DNA of 36,690 nt from a bacterium (GCA_016125155.1 WGMI01000041.1:1-36690), one strand, 5' to 3'. Positions 17,389 to 26,832 are shown, counted from the stretch's first letter. Notes: a model not told the origin generated them from the letters alone. A program made the numbers and translations.

Positions 17389-17417
17389 GCCCCACCCCCC
17401 TTTGACTTAGAAACCGC

Positions 17418-18725
17418 ATGCCCAATTTGATCGCCATCGTAGGCCGCCCCAACGTAGGCAAATCGACCTTCTTCAACCGATTGCTTCAAAAGCGCGAAGC
17501 CATTGTAGACAGCGTAGCCGGCGTTACCCGCGACCGCCATTACGGACGTTCCGACTGGAACGGAGTCGAATTTTCGGTGATCGACACCGGAGGGTACATC
17601 GTGGGCAGTGACGATATTTTTGAAGGCGAAATTCGCCGACAGGTCGAACTGGCCGTAGACGAAGCTTCGGTGATCCTCTTTTTGGTCGATGCCCTCGAAG
17701 GCGTGCACGAAATGGACCGGGAAATTGCCCAGATGCTGCGCAAAACCACCAAGAAAGTCCTGCTCGTGGTCAACAAGGTCGACATCCACGCCCGCCAAGC
17801 CGACGCGGCCGAGTTTTACGAACTGGGTCTGGGCGATTATTTCACCATTTCTGCCCAAAACGGCAGCGGCACCGGCGAACTCCTCGACGCCCTGATCCCG
17901 ATGCTGCCCGAAACCGAAGACCCCGATCTGGAAGAAGGACTGCCCCGCTTTGCCGTCATCGGCCGCCCCAACGTCGGGAAATCGTCCTTTATCAACGCGC
18001 TCACCGGTCAAGACCGTTTTATTGTAAGCGATGTAGCCGGCACCACCCGAGACTCGGCCCATTTGCGCTACCAACAATTTGGACACGACTTTATCTTGGT
18101 AGATACCGCCGGATTGCGCAAAAAGACCAAGGTGCACGAAAACCTCGAGTTCTACAGCACCATGCGAAGCATCCGAGCCATCGAATCGTCCGATGTGTGC
18201 TTTTTACTCATAGACGCCACCCGCGGCATGGAAGCTCAGGACGTCTCCATCTTTTCTCTGGCCGAAAAAAACCGCAAAGGCGTCGTCGTGCTGGTCAACA
18301 AATGGGATTTGGTCGAAAAGAACACCCAATCGGCCGACGTATTCAAAGCCAGAGTGCTCGAAGCCCTTCAACCCGCCATGGACATTCCGGTGCTCTTTGT
18401 ATCGGCCCTGACCAAACAACGCCTGCTCAAAGCGCTCGAAGAAGGCATGGCCGTTTATCAACGCCGCAAAACACGGATTTCCACCTCCAAGCTCAACGAG
18501 CTCCTGCTCCCCATCATCGAGGCCTATCCCCCGCCCTCGATCAAAGGGAAATATGTCAAAATCAAATACATCACCCAGCTCCCGACCCACCATCCGCAGT
18601 TTGTCTTTTTTGCCAATTTGCCCCAATACGTCAAGGAGCCCTATCGACGGTTTCTCGAGCGCCAGCTCCGAGACAACTTCGACTTGACCGGAGCCCCGGT
18701 CGATATTTTTATTCGGCCGAAGTAG
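17418..18725 (+). CDS. der: ribosome assembly GTPase Der (EngA)
   Basis: The 435-residue protein has two tandem Era-like GTPase domains and a C-terminal KH-like domain, the unique arrangement of Der, which acts in 50S subunit assembly. The first G1 loop is GRPNVGKS at 9-16 and the second is GRPNVGKS at 182-189. DTGG and DTAG are the two G3 motifs, and NKVD and NKWD the two G4 motifs. The KH-like tail includes PPSIKGKYVKIKYITQ. The length is normal. Its final 17 bp overlap the convergent CDF transporter gene. Confidence 0.97.
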   Translation: MPNLIAIVGRPNVGKSTFFNRLLQKREAIVDSVAGVTRDRHYGRSDWNGVEFSVIDTGGYIVGSDDIFEGEIRRQVELAVDEASVILFLVDALEGVHEMDREIAQMLRKTTKKVLLVVNKVDIHARQADAAEFYELGLGDYFTISAQNGSGTGELLDALIPMLPETEDPDLEEGLPRFAVIGRPNVGKSSFINALTGQDRFIVSDVAGTTRDSAHLRYQQFGHDFILVDTAGLRKKTKVHENLEFYSTMRSIRAIESSDVCFLLIDATRGMEAQDVSIFSLAEKNRKGVVVLVNKWDLVEKNTQSADVFKARVLEALQPAMDIPVLFVSALTKQRLLKALEEGMAVYQRRKTRISTSKLNELLLPIIEAYPPPSIKGKYVKIKYITQLPTHHPQFVFFANLPQYVKEPYRRFLERQLRDNFDLTGAPVDIFIRPK

Positions 18726-19641
18726 AAGCCGGCTCGACGTGTACGAGCACGGATTCCAACGCTACCCAATTCGCTTTGAGGTGATCGACCGTGGCATGCG
18801 CAATGCGGTGGCCTTCTTCAACAGTTAGCTGGCCGTCCACCCACAGATGCAAATCGGCCCAATAAACCATGCCCGTTTTTCGGACCCTACATTTTTCGGT
18901 GCCCCGAACCCCTTCGACCTTCATCGCTAAAGCGCGGATCCGCTCGACCTGATCGCCGTGCACCTGCTCGTCCATCACCTCACCAAAGGCCCTTCGGAAC
19001 AGCACCCAGGCGTTGAAGCCAATAAAACCCGACGCCAGCAGCGCCGCCCAATCATCGGCCGCCGCCCAGCGGGGACCGAGCACAACCCCGAGTACAATGC
19101 CCACAAAGGCAATCCCCGAACTGATCGCATCGCTGCGGTGGTGCCAGGCTTCGGCCGAAAGCAGACTGCTTTCGCTCTGTCGCGCCTGACGCTCCAACCG
19201 TCTGAATATAAACTGCTTGACGAGCACCACACCGCCCAACACCCAGAGCGTCCAGACCGCTGGAGGCACTGGGGGCTTTTGGAGTTGCTCCACGCTGTGC
19301 CAGGTCATCCAGCCCGCCGAAATGAGCAAGAGTAAAACCGCAGCAAAGGTCAGCAAGGGCTCTGCCCGACCGTGCCCGTAGGGGTGGTCATCGTCGGCCG
19401 GCCTCAGGGCATAGCGCAATCCAGCCAGCATCAGCAGCGAACCCAAGACATCGTTGAACGATTCCACGGCGTCGGCCAGCAAGGCATCGGACGTACCCCA
19501 ATGCGCTGCCGCCCCTTTGACCAGCGTCAAGACCGCGTTGACCCCAAGACTCCACCGCAAAGCGCTCAACATCGATCGGCGCGCTGCGTCGCGTTGAGAC
19601 GATGGATCGGGAAGGGCGGTTGAGCCAGCGCGCACCATCAA
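18709..19641 (-). CDS. cation diffusion facilitator family transporter
   Basis: The 310-residue inner-membrane protein belongs to the CDF family, which exports Zn2+, Fe2+, Mn2+ or Co2+ by proton antiport. Six membrane segments are visible. The metal-site helices carry ADAVESFNDVLGS in TM2 and AWHHRSDAISSG in TM5, and the DDDHPYGHGRAEPL loop between TM2 and TM3 is typical. The cytoplasmic C-terminal domain (VEGVRGTEKCRVRKTG through DLHLWVDGQLTVEEGHRIAH) is the metal-binding dimer domain. The metal cannot be read from the sequence. Its end overlaps der by 17 bp. Upstream lies a block of degenerate 17-bp repeats. Confidence 0.93.
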   Translation of the reverse strand: MMVRAGSTALPDPSSQRDAARRSMLSALRWSLGVNAVLTLVKGAAAHWGTSDALLADAVESFNDVLGSLLMLAGLRYALRPADDDHPYGHGRAEPLLTFAAVLLLLISAGWMTWHSVEQLQKPPVPPAVWTLWVLGGVVLVKQFIFRRLERQARQSESSLLSAEAWHHRSDAISSGIAFVGIVLGVVLGPRWAAADDWAALLASGFIGFNAWVLFRRAFGEVMDEQVHGDQVERIRALAMKVEGVRGTEKCRVRKTGMVYWADLHLWVDGQLTVEEGHRIAHATVDHLKANWVALESVLVHVEPASTSAE

Positions 19642-19678
19642 ACCGGGGTGCCGAACAAAACGGGGTACATCTGATGCC

Positions 19679-19778
19679 TATTGAGACACGGGGCTTATCG
19701 AAACACAGGATCTATCGAAATACAGAATCTATCGAGCCATGGGATGCATCGAAACACAGGACTCGAGCCACACGGTTC
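19679..19778. repeat. degenerate 17-18 bp direct repeats, about six units
   Basis: Units based on TATCGAAACACAGGATC run head to tail from 19679, with starts near 19696, 19713, 19730, 19748 and 19762 and increasing divergence. They fill the gap between the CDF gene start (19641) and the end of the small membrane protein gene (19780). They could be a decaying minisatellite or repeated regulator sites ahead of the transporter gene. Confidence 0.7.
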
Positions 19779-19779
19779 C

Positions 19780-19956
19780 TTAAGACGGATCGGCTTCCTT
19801 GTGCCCGATCAGCTTGTGGGCCAGAGTCGGATTGATCTTTTCAAGAAAGTTCAACGTAATCCAATACCCCACGAAAAGCGAGAGGAAAATCAACATGGAA
19901 AATCCCATGAGGAGGATGAATAAGAAGGCGAAGAAACCGAGGAGCTGTACGAACAT
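19780..19956 (-). CDS. small membrane protein, unknown function
   Basis: The 58-residue product (MFVQLLGFFAF...) is a highly hydrophobic protein with one long or two short membrane helices (FLFILLMGFSMLIFLSLFVGYW) and a charged C-terminal tail ending HKEADPS. No family is recognised. The open frame extends 21 bp upstream to a TTG, but that TTG lies inside the -7 box at 19975-19982, so the ATG at 19956 is the sensible start. It is divergent from the fumarase gene. Confidence 0.6.
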   Translation of the reverse strand: MFVQLLGFFAFLFILLMGFSMLIFLSLFVGYWITLNFLEKINPTLAHKLIGHKEADPS

Positions 19957-19974
19957 GGGGTGGGTTCTTTGCGC

Positions 19975-19982
19975 CAAAAATA
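19975..19982 (-). promoter_or_regulatory. -7 box (TATTTTTG) of the small membrane protein gene
   Basis: On the minus strand TATTTTTG is an exact TAnnTTTG match, 18 bp before the ATG at 19956. It decides the start of that gene. Confidence 0.55.
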
Positions 19983-20005
19983 GACCAAAAGGCGCGTTCG
20001 CGGTC

Positions 20006-20013
20006 TAACTTTG
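20006..20013 (+). promoter_or_regulatory. -7 box (TAACTTTG) of the fumarase gene
   Basis: TAACTTTG is an exact match to the Bacteroidota -7 box, 13 bp before the first in-frame ATG at 20027. It is arranged divergently with the box at 19975-19982, 23 bp away. No clear -33 element is visible. Confidence 0.55.
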
Positions 20014-20026
20014 AGCCCGAATTACA

Positions 20027-21457
20027 ATGGAGGACATCTCGATGATTCTCCCAACCCACAACCGCATGAACTACCGCATTGAACGCGACACCATGGGCGA
20101 TGTACAGGTGCCGGCCCAGGTGTATTGGGGTGCGCAAACCGAGCGCAGCCGCAACAATTTCCGGATTGGTCCCGAGGCCAGCATGCCGATGGAAATCATC
20201 CGGGCCTTTGCCTATCTGAAAAAAGCGGCCGCCCTGGCCAACCGCGATCTGGGCGTGCTGAGCCCCGAAAAATGCGCTTTAATCGGGCAAGTCTGCGACG
20301 AGATTCTATCCGGCCAGCTCGACAACCAGTTTCCGCTCGTCATTTGGCAGACGGGATCGGGGACCCAAAGCAATATGAACGTCAACGAGGTGATTGCCTA
20401 CCGCGCCCATGTGCTCCAGGGCGGGGCGCTGACCGACGAACACAAGGTGCTCCATCCCAACGACGACGTCAACAAATCCCAGTCGAGCAACGACACATTT
20501 CCCACAGCCATGCACATTGCGGCCTACCTGCAGGTGGTCGACCACACCCTGCCCGGGGTTCAGCAGTTGCGGGATACGCTTTTGGCCAAATCGAAGGCCT
20601 TTTCGAGCATTGTCAAGACCGGAAGGACCCATTTTATGGACGCCACCCCGCTTACGCTCGGTCAGGAATTCAGCGGCTATGTGCAACAGCTCGACAATGG
20701 GCTGCGGGCGTTGAAATCGGCCCTCGAAATGGTGCGCGAACTGGCTCTGGGCGGGACCGCCGTCGGAACGGGACTCAATACCCCCAAGGGCTACGATGTG
20801 CTCGTGGCCCAAAAAGTGGCCGAGCTCACGGAAAAGCCGTTTGTGACCGCCCCGAACAAATTCGAGGCCTTGGCCGCCCACGACGCCATGGTCGAACTCT
20901 CCGGGGCTTTGAAGCGGCTCGCAGTATCGCTGATGAAAATCGGCAACGACATCCGTATGTTGAGCTCGGGGCCCCGCTGCGGAATCGGCGAAATCTCGAT
21001 TCCCGACAACGAACCGGGTTCGAGCATTATGCCGGGCAAGGTCAACCCCACCCAACCCGAGGCGCTCACCATGGTCGCGGCCCAGGTGATGGGCAACGAC
21101 GTGGCCGTGGGCATCGGGGGTTCGAACGGTCACTTTGAGTTGAATGTCTTCAAACCACTGATTGCGGCCAATGTGCTTCAAAGCGCCCGGCTGATCGGGG
21201 ATGCCTGCCGATCGTTCGAAGAAAAATGCGCCCGCGGCATCGAAGCCAACGAGCCCGAGATCAACCGCCACCTCGAAAACAGCCTGATGCTGGTCACAGC
21301 GCTCAACACCCACATTGGGTACGACAACGCGGCGAAGATTGCCAAAAAGGCCCACAAAGAGGGCAAAACCCTGCGCGAAGCCGCGCTCGAACTCAATTTG
21401 CTCACCAACGAGCAGTACGATGCCTGGGTAAGACCAGAAGACATGACAGGTCGTTAA
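20027..21457 (+). CDS. fumC: fumarate hydratase class II
   Basis: The product is an iron-independent fumarase of the aspartase/fumarase superfamily, converting fumarate to malate in the TCA cycle. The signature [11 protein letters not shown] lies at 331-341 (counting from 20027). [28 protein letters not shown] and [20 protein letters not shown] are the other active-site blocks. Homologues usually begin near [11 protein letters not shown], so the ATG at 20066 is an alternative giving 463 residues. The 20027 start fits the short distance to the -7 box. The pyrophosphatase gene follows after 36 bp. Confidence 0.96.
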   Translation: MEDISMILPTHNRMNYRIERDTMGDVQVPAQVYWGAQTERSRNNFRIGPEASMPMEIIRAFAYLKKAAALANRDLGVLSPEKCALIGQVCDEILSGQLDNQFPLVIWQTGSGTQSNMNVNEVIAYRAHVLQGGALTDEHKVLHPNDDVNKSQSSNDTFPTAMHIAAYLQVVDHTLPGVQQLRDTLLAKSKAFSSIVKTGRTHFMDATPLTLGQEFSGYVQQLDNGLRALKSALEMVRELALGGTAVGTGLNTPKGYDVLVAQKVAELTEKPFVTAPNKFEALAAHDAMVELSGALKRLAVSLMKIGNDIRMLSSGPRCGIGEISIPDNEPGSSIMPGKVNPTQPEALTMVAAQVMGNDVAVGIGGSNGHFELNVFKPLIAANVLQSARLIGDACRSFEEKCARGIEANEPEINRHLENSLMLVTALNTHIGYDNAAKIAKKAHKEGKTLREAALELNLLTNEQYDAWVRPEDMTGR

Positions 21458-21493
21458 GAAAGTACGAATTCAACTTCCTCATTTCGAGAAACC

Positions 21494-22054
21494 ATGGCCA
21501 AGGCAATAAAGAAATCGAGCCATCCGTGGCACCGGGTACCTACGGGACCTGAAGCGCCCCAAGTGGTCAACGCCATTATCGAAATCCCGAAGGGCAGCAA
21601 AGGGAAGTTTGAGCTCGACAAAGAAACGGGGCTGATTATGCTCGACCGGGTGCTGTATTCGGCGGTGCACTATCCGGCCAACTATGGCTTTATTCCGCAG
21701 ACCTATTGCGAAGACAAGGACCCGCTCGACATCTTGGTGATTACTTCGATCGAATTGCCGCCCTTGTGCATGATTCAGGCGCGGGTAATCGGGGTGATGC
21801 GGATGATCGACCAGGGCGAGGCCGACGACAAAATCATTGCTGTCGCTCAGAACGATATGGCTCAATCGCACATCCACAACATTTTCGACCTGCCTCCGCA
21901 TACTTCCAAAGAGATCAAGCGCTTCTTTGAGGACTACAAAGCTCTGGAAAACAAAGAGGTAAGCGTAGAAGACCTGCAAGGTCGCCAAAAGGCGTATGAA
22001 ATTGTCGCGGACAGCATCGATCTGTATGTCAGGACATTCGGGACGCAATCTTGA
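21494..22054 (+). CDS. ppa: inorganic pyrophosphatase (family I)
   Basis: The 186-residue soluble enzyme hydrolyses pyrophosphate and pulls biosynthetic reactions forward. The family I signature DKDPLDILV lies at 74-82 with the metal-binding aspartates, preceded by YPANYGFIPQTYCED. The short, eukaryote-unlike length is normal for bacterial hexameric enzymes. It follows fumC by 36 bp on the same strand and its last 29 bp overlap the start of the DUF2490 gene in another frame. Confidence 0.95.
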   Translation: MAKAIKKSSHPWHRVPTGPEAPQVVNAIIEIPKGSKGKFELDKETGLIMLDRVLYSAVHYPANYGFIPQTYCEDKDPLDILVITSIELPPLCMIQARVIGVMRMIDQGEADDKIIAVAQNDMAQSHIHNIFDLPPHTSKEIKRFFEDYKALENKEVSVEDLQGRQKAYEIVADSIDLYVRTFGTQS

Positions 22055-22856
22055 TCTGCGCATTCCGACCGGGACACTGTGGGTCTGGGGTTTGTTTTTG
22101 GGGTGCGGGCTACAGGAAGTCCAAGCCCAAACGGAGGTACCCCAAAAGGTCGTAAACCACCAAGCGCAATTCTGGACCAGTGTCAACAGCACAGCTAGGC
22201 TGAGCGACCGCTGGGGGGTTGTGGCCGATTTCCACGTAAGACGCAACAACTTTATCGCCGATCCGAGCTTCTATTTTGCCCGGGCCGGGGCGGCCTATTG
22301 GACGGGTCCCCGCGCCTATGCCGTGGCAGGGTATGCACATATGTGGTTGGCTGTGCCGGGGGCGGAAGCGGGAACGTGGGCCTTTGCCGACGAAAACCGC
22401 CTCTATCAGCAGTTTCAGTGGTCAACCCCCATGGGCAAAAACAACCTGCTCCAGCGATTTCGCAATGAGCAGCGCTGGGTAGAACAATACGCGTTGGGGG
22501 TACCTACCGGATCGATTCGGTTTACCAACCGCTTTCGGTATTTGATGAGTTGGAGTGTGCCGGTATTCCGAAATCCCAAAGCGCCTAAATTGATGGTGGC
22601 CGACGAGATCCTCATGCAAACAGGACCCGAGGTGGTGTACAACCCCTTTGATCAAAACCGGCTGTCGCTGGGCATCCAACAAAGACTGGGCAAGGGGTGG
22701 TCGTTTGACCTCGCCTATATGTATGTCTACCAACAGAAATTCAGCGGATACCAATACGACGCCAACCACACCTTCCGGCTGTTTTTTTATTACACTTCCG
22801 ATGGGCGGAAAAATGCCAAAGCCACACCCGACCCTCATCTTTCAGGAGACGAATAA
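22026..22856 (+). CDS. DUF2490 family protein
   Basis: The 276-residue product has an N-terminal signal sequence (TLWVWGLFLGCGLQEVQAQ) and then an outer-membrane beta-barrel-like body of alternating aromatic strands (FWTSVNSTARLSDRWGVVADFHVRR, LLQRFRNEQRW, NRFRYLMSWSVP, RLSLGIQQRLGKGWSFDLAYMY). This is the DUF2490 pattern, a Bacteroidota family of unknown function presumed to sit in the outer membrane. The ATG at 22026 is preferred to the one at 21996 because it leaves a shorter n-region; either way it overlaps the ppa gene. Confidence 0.85.
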   Translation: MSGHSGRNLDLRIPTGTLWVWGLFLGCGLQEVQAQTEVPQKVVNHQAQFWTSVNSTARLSDRWGVVADFHVRRNNFIADPSFYFARAGAAYWTGPRAYAVAGYAHMWLAVPGAEAGTWAFADENRLYQQFQWSTPMGKNNLLQRFRNEQRWVEQYALGVPTGSIRFTNRFRYLMSWSVPVFRNPKAPKLMVADEILMQTGPEVVYNPFDQNRLSLGIQQRLGKGWSFDLAYMYVYQQKFSGYQYDANHTFRLFFYYTSDGRKNAKATPDPHLSGDE

Positions 22857-22904
22857 GCCTTCCCCGAGAGGATAGCAGGTTGACTTTATGGCCCCAAAAC
22901 GAAT

Positions 22905-24194
22905 TCAGACTTCGGTTCCAGGACCCAGTTCGAACAGAGGGATTCCCGGGAGTTCCTTGCCCGCAATGCCTTGAATCGACCCAAATAGCGACACGAGGTT
23001 TTCCTGTACAGACCAAATCTGCTTTTCGCGCTGGGACCAAATGCGCTGCATGGAGCGCTTTTCGGCTTCGAGTTGCTCGGTCATCGATTTGTAGTTTTCG
23101 GCAATGCGCTCTACCGTTTGCCGAAACTCGTTGCCCGTCAGGTAGCGGTAGAGCAGTTCCATCTTGCCCCCTTGGTTTTCCTGACTTTGACGGACGTCTT
23201 GGGTGCGAATCAGCGCTTCGCGCAGCGCCAGCACTAAGCTGCCTACTTCGTGAAAGCCGCAAATCCACACCCCTTCCCTTTGCCCAAAGCGGAGCATGTC
23301 TGAAGGGAGGGTTTCGGTCACAATGACCGCGATGTCGGCTTTGCAGGCCACCTGATCCTGCTTGAGTTTGGCGATCCAATCGCCCGCAAAGTGCTTGGTG
23401 CGCTTGCTCTCGTACACGATACTCCCGCACATCTGCTGGCGGGTGTTGTAGACCACCTGAAGGCAATCTGCCCCTCGGATTCCCTTGGGTACCTCCTCGA
23501 TGCGGTCGTAGGGAAATTGCCGCTGCAATACTTCCTCGAGTGCCAATTCCTGCACCTCGCCCTGAAGTTGCATCGACCCTTGCTCGGATTTGCGCTGCAT
23601 TTCCTCGGCCAGTTTGCGCTGGGCTTCGAGCTTTATGGCCCACTCTTTTTCCTTGAGCAGGAATTTTTCGTTCTCCTGTTGCCGAATTTTCTCTTCGATG
23701 GCGCGCTCGCCTTCGAGCAATTGCTTTTGAACCTGGAGTTGCAGTTCCGCCTCTTTGTCGCGCAGTTCCTGTTGCTTTTTCAGCATCTCGAGTTCTTTTT
23801 GCTTGAGCGCCAAATTCTCGGACTGTTTCCGCGCATTTTCTTCTTCCAGCAACTTGATGCGCTCGTTTTGGGCCGATTGGGCCTCGCTGACCCATTTCTT
23901 CTTTTCCTCTTCCAGTGCCGCTTTTTGCTGGGCTTCCCACGCTTGTTTTTTCTCTTCGAGCGCCTTGTTGATCAAATCGCGCTGCTCTTCTTGCTGACGT
24001 TTGAGCTGTTCGCGCTCGGCTTCCAATTTTTGGCTTTGGGCTTGGAGTTTCTCGCGCTCCGTCCGGTAGTTTTCGGCCAATTCCTCTCTCCGGCGCTCAT
24101 ATTCCTGCTTGAAATGCGCTTCTACCTTGCCAGACAGGGCTTCTTCGGCATCGAACAAATGGCCGCAATTGGGGCATTGAATCGGAGTACTCAT
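22905..24194 (-). CDS. DUF2130 coiled-coil protein
   Basis: The 429-residue cytoplasmic protein opens with a CPNCGHLF half zinc-ribbon (Cys7, Cys10). A long charged coiled coil follows from about residue 30 to 205 (EKLQAQSQKLEAEREQLKR and similar heptads). The C-terminal DUF2130 domain contains LEEVLQRQFPYDRIEEVPKG, GADCLQVV, then IVYESKRTKHF and WIAKLKQDQ, residues that look like a restriction-endonuclease-type core. Its role is unknown. The frame extends to 24281, but the Met at 24194 starts the conserved zinc motif. It lies 113 bp downstream of the DUF389 gene on the same strand. Confidence 0.88.
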   Translation of the reverse strand: MSTPIQCPNCGHLFDAEEALSGKVEAHFKQEYERRREELAENYRTEREKLQAQSQKLEAEREQLKRQQEEQRDLINKALEEKKQAWEAQQKAALEEEKKKWVSEAQSAQNERIKLLEEENARKQSENLALKQKELEMLKKQQELRDKEAELQLQVQKQLLEGERAIEEKIRQQENEKFLLKEKEWAIKLEAQRKLAEEMQRKSEQGSMQLQGEVQELALEEVLQRQFPYDRIEEVPKGIRGADCLQVVYNTRQQMCGSIVYESKRTKHFAGDWIAKLKQDQVACKADIAVIVTETLPSDMLRFGQREGVWICGFHEVGSLVLALREALIRTQDVRQSQENQGGKMELLYRYLTGNEFRQTVERIAENYKSMTEQLEAEKRSMQRIWSQREKQIWSVQENLVSLFGSIQGIAGKELPGIPLFELGPGTEV

Positions 24195-24307
24195 GGGCGG
24201 GAAAACGGTATTTAAACAATGCAAAATACATCGGCCTTTGGCCGAACTCCAGTGCGTCGCGGAATTCGCGAAACAAGGCAACGTTCACCATAGCCCTCCC
24301 GATCGGG

Positions 24308-25672
24308 CTATTCCACCACCACCGTGTCTTTGCCCAACCGCTGTGCGAGAAATCGCGACAAAGCCGAATTGCGCTTGGTCCGCTCCCTCGACCCGACGTT
24401 GCCCGCCCACTGCAATTCCACGATTTCCACGGTATCGACCTGGGCATCTCGGGCGCGGATTTTTCGGGCAAAACTGACCTCGAGCAGATAGGGTTCAAGG
24501 GCCTTGAGTTCGGCCACCACGGGGCGAACATCTTTACGAGCGCGATCTTGTTCGATGGCAGATAACTTTTTTTCAAGGGTTTCGTTGATGCGCAGCATTT
24601 CGAGGTATTGCGTGAAGACCTCGTCTGCCGAAAGGGACTCAAAATCGGTTTCGCTCCCGTTTTGGATCACCGACAACTTCCATTGAGGCAACCCATAGCG
24701 ACCCAATTCTCCTTGCCAGCGCTCCAACTCAGAGGAAGGTACGGGTTTGCCCAAGAGTACCAATTCCAGTTGATCTCCTGACCCGGGGATGCGAATCACC
24801 CGTTCGCGAACCAGCGTGGTACCTTCGTAAACCACCACTTCTTGAACAAACCGCTGTCGCCGTCGGTCGAGAATGCTCTGCTGGATGGCGATGTAGAAAA
24901 ACCACACCGCGGGGGCGATCATCAACACGGTCAACAGGCTCAACCAGCCCGATGTCCGCTTCCGGGTGCGCTCGTCGGTCCACTGGGCGAGCGGAAATTT
25001 CAAATAGCGCACCACCAAAAAGGTTGCAATGCTGATGAAGGTCGCGTTGATCAAGAAGAGGTAAAACGCCCCGAAGAAGAAATTCCATTGCCCGGTTCCC
25101 AGGCCAAAGCCCGCCGTACACAGCGGAGGCATGAGCGCTGTGGCAATGGCCACACCCGGAATCACATTGCTCTTTTCCTTGCGCGATCCCGCCAAAATGC
25201 CCGCCAATCCCCCGAAAAAAGCGATAAAAACATCGAGAATATTGGGCTGGGTGCGCGCGAGCAATTCCGACTGGGCATCGTCGAGGGGGGTAATGCTGAA
25301 ATACAACGTAGAGGTTATCAGGGAGACCACCACCGCGATCGACAGCGACCGAAAACTGCGCTTTAGGTTGGGCCAGTCGTTGATGCCCAAAGACAACCCA
25401 ATCCCCATAATCGGCCCCATCAAAGGAGAAATCAACATGGCCCCAATAATGACCGCCGTGCTGTTGACATTCAACCCTATCGAGGCAATGTATATGGCCA
25501 GAATCAGAATCCAGACATTGAACCCTTTAAAGTCAATGTCGCGCTGAATGCCCTCCATGGTGGCCTCGGGAGAAGCGTTGTCCGTAATGTCGAACGTCTG
25601 CCTCAGCAGTTTCCACAGCGCCGAGGCCCGAGAAGGTCTCGAATCGGGTGGCATAGCGGTGGGTTCAACCAT
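24308..25672 (-). CDS. DUF389 family membrane protein
   Basis: The 454-residue protein carries a DUF389 membrane domain with several helices (WILILAIYIASIGLNVNS, the conserved AVIIGAMLISPLMGPIMGIG, then LDVFIAFFGGLAGILAGSR and VIPGVAIATALMPPLCTAG). A soluble C-terminal region with a coiled coil (EMLRINETLEKKLSAIEQDR) follows. The family's role is not established. The ATG at 25672 overlaps the stop of the mannose-1-phosphate guanylyltransferase gene by 8 bp, so the two are cotranscribed and probably translationally coupled. The longer open frame to 25774 lies inside that gene and is rejected. Confidence 0.9.
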   Translation of the reverse strand: MVEPTAMPPDSRPSRASALWKLLRQTFDITDNASPEATMEGIQRDIDFKGFNVWILILAIYIASIGLNVNSTAVIIGAMLISPLMGPIMGIGLSLGINDWPNLKRSFRSLSIAVVVSLITSTLYFSITPLDDAQSELLARTQPNILDVFIAFFGGLAGILAGSRKEKSNVIPGVAIATALMPPLCTAGFGLGTGQWNFFFGAFYLFLINATFISIATFLVVRYLKFPLAQWTDERTRKRTSGWLSLLTVLMIAPAVWFFYIAIQQSILDRRRQRFVQEVVVYEGTTLVRERVIRIPGSGDQLELVLLGKPVPSSELERWQGELGRYGLPQWKLSVIQNGSETDFESLSADEVFTQYLEMLRINETLEKKLSAIEQDRARKDVRPVVAELKALEPYLLEVSFARKIRARDAQVDTVEIVELQWAGNVGSRERTKRNSALSRFLAQRLGKDTVVVE

Positions 25673-26747
25673 GGTCTTCGTCGAAACGGATCCGCAGATC
25701 GTTGACAAACGACTTGATGGCTTGCTCGTTGTGTCGGTGGCAAACGAGCAAGCGGTCCCCTTCGTCAACGACAATAAAATCGGTCAAGCCCTCCAAGACC
25801 ACTATTTTGTGAGCCGGAGCCCGCACAATGGTGCCTTCGCAATCGTAGAGCAGGGCTTTGGGCGCAATCACCGCATTGCCTTTGTCGTCTTTGGTCTTGT
25901 GCTCGTACAACGAGCCCCAGGTACCGAGGTCGCTCCAGCCAAATTCGGCGGGCAACACATAGACGTTGTCGGCCTTTTCCATGATGCCGTAGTCAATGCT
26001 TTGATTTTCGGCGCTCGAATACACTTCGGCCACAAAGGCCTCTTCTTCCGGGGTATCATAAACCCCCATTCCCTGGTCGAACGAGGCGATGAGCTCGGGC
26101 ATATGCCGTTGCAAAGCGGTCCGGATGGCCCCAACGCTCCACACAAAAATCCCGGCATTCCAAAGAAATTCCCCCGACTCGAAAAACGCGATGGCGTTCT
26201 CTAAATCGGGCTTTTCCGCGAAGGTGCGCACCGTGTGGATGTCGTCAAAACCCGGCAGGGTATCGCTTCCAAACTGGATGTATCCATAGCCCGTATCGGG
26301 TCGGTTGGGCTTGATGCCCAGCGTGAACAGCTCCTGGCTGGTCGACGCCGCATCCAGACAACGCCCCAAAATCCGGAGATATTCTTCTTCCTTGGTGACC
26401 AAATGGTCGGAGGGACACACCACCATGGTGGCATTCGGGTCTCTGCGCCCGATTTTGGCGACGGCATAGGCCAAACATGGGGCGGTATTGCGCCGGCTCG
26501 GCTCGCTCAAGATGTTGTGCGCTGGGAGACCGGGCAACTGCCCGGCCACGAGGCCGACGTACTGCTGATTGGTGACCACGAGGATGTTCTCGGGTTGGCA
26601 CAATCCACTCAGTCTGCGATAGGTCTGCTGGAGTAGGGATTCGCCCGTGCCGAGCACATCGTGAAACTGCTTGGGGTGGGAAGCGGTGCTCATGGGCCAA
26701 AAACGGCTGCCAATGCCCCCCGCCATGATGACCGCATATGCCTTCAT
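25665..26747 (-). CDS. mannose-1-phosphate guanylyltransferase
   Basis: The 360-residue enzyme makes GDP-mannose from mannose-1-phosphate and GTP for envelope sugars. The nucleotidyltransferase motif AGGIGSRFWP lies at residues 9-18. SEPSRRNTAP, VCPSDHL, GYGYIQFG, FAEKP, WNAGIFVW and FGWSDLGTWGSLYEH follow in the order typical of the type that lacks the C-terminal isomerase domain. The TTG at 26771 would sit inside the promoter box, so the ATG at 26747 is the start. It leads a two-gene unit with the DUF389 gene and is divergent from adk. Confidence 0.95.
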   Translation of the reverse strand: MKAYAVIMAGGIGSRFWPMSTASHPKQFHDVLGTGESLLQQTYRRLSGLCQPENILVVTNQQYVGLVAGQLPGLPAHNILSEPSRRNTAPCLAYAVAKIGRRDPNATMVVCPSDHLVTKEEEYLRILGRCLDAASTSQELFTLGIKPNRPDTGYGYIQFGSDTLPGFDDIHTVRTFAEKPDLENAIAFFESGEFLWNAGIFVWSVGAIRTALQRHMPELIASFDQGMGVYDTPEEEAFVAEVYSSAENQSIDYGIMEKADNVYVLPAEFGWSDLGTWGSLYEHKTKDDKGNAVIAPKALLYDCEGTIVRAPAHKIVVLEGLTDFIVVDEGDRLLVCHRHNEQAIKSFVNDLRIRFDEDHG

Positions 26748-26768
26748 CCGCTCGGTTTTGGATTGCTC

Positions 26769-26776
26769 CAAAAGTA
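26769..26776 (-). promoter_or_regulatory. -7 box (TACTTTTG) of the guanylyltransferase gene
   Basis: On the minus strand TACTTTTG is an exact TAnnTTTG match, 21 bp before the ATG at 26747, and it excludes the upstream TTG as a start. Confidence 0.6.
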
Positions 26777-26832
26777 CGCGACAAGCCCGCCTGCTTCATG
26801 ACCCTCTCGTTCACCTTCGCAATTCAATGCCG

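Noticed and set aside
20306..21355. 349-residue antisense ORF opposite fumC
   Set aside because: It is a shadow of fumarase; composition rich in His, Val and Gly is typical of reverse-strand translation.
22741..23940. 399-residue minus-strand ORF overlapping the DUF2130 gene
   Set aside because: It lies in another frame of a coiled-coil coding region and is Arg/Gly/Thr-rich without any domain.
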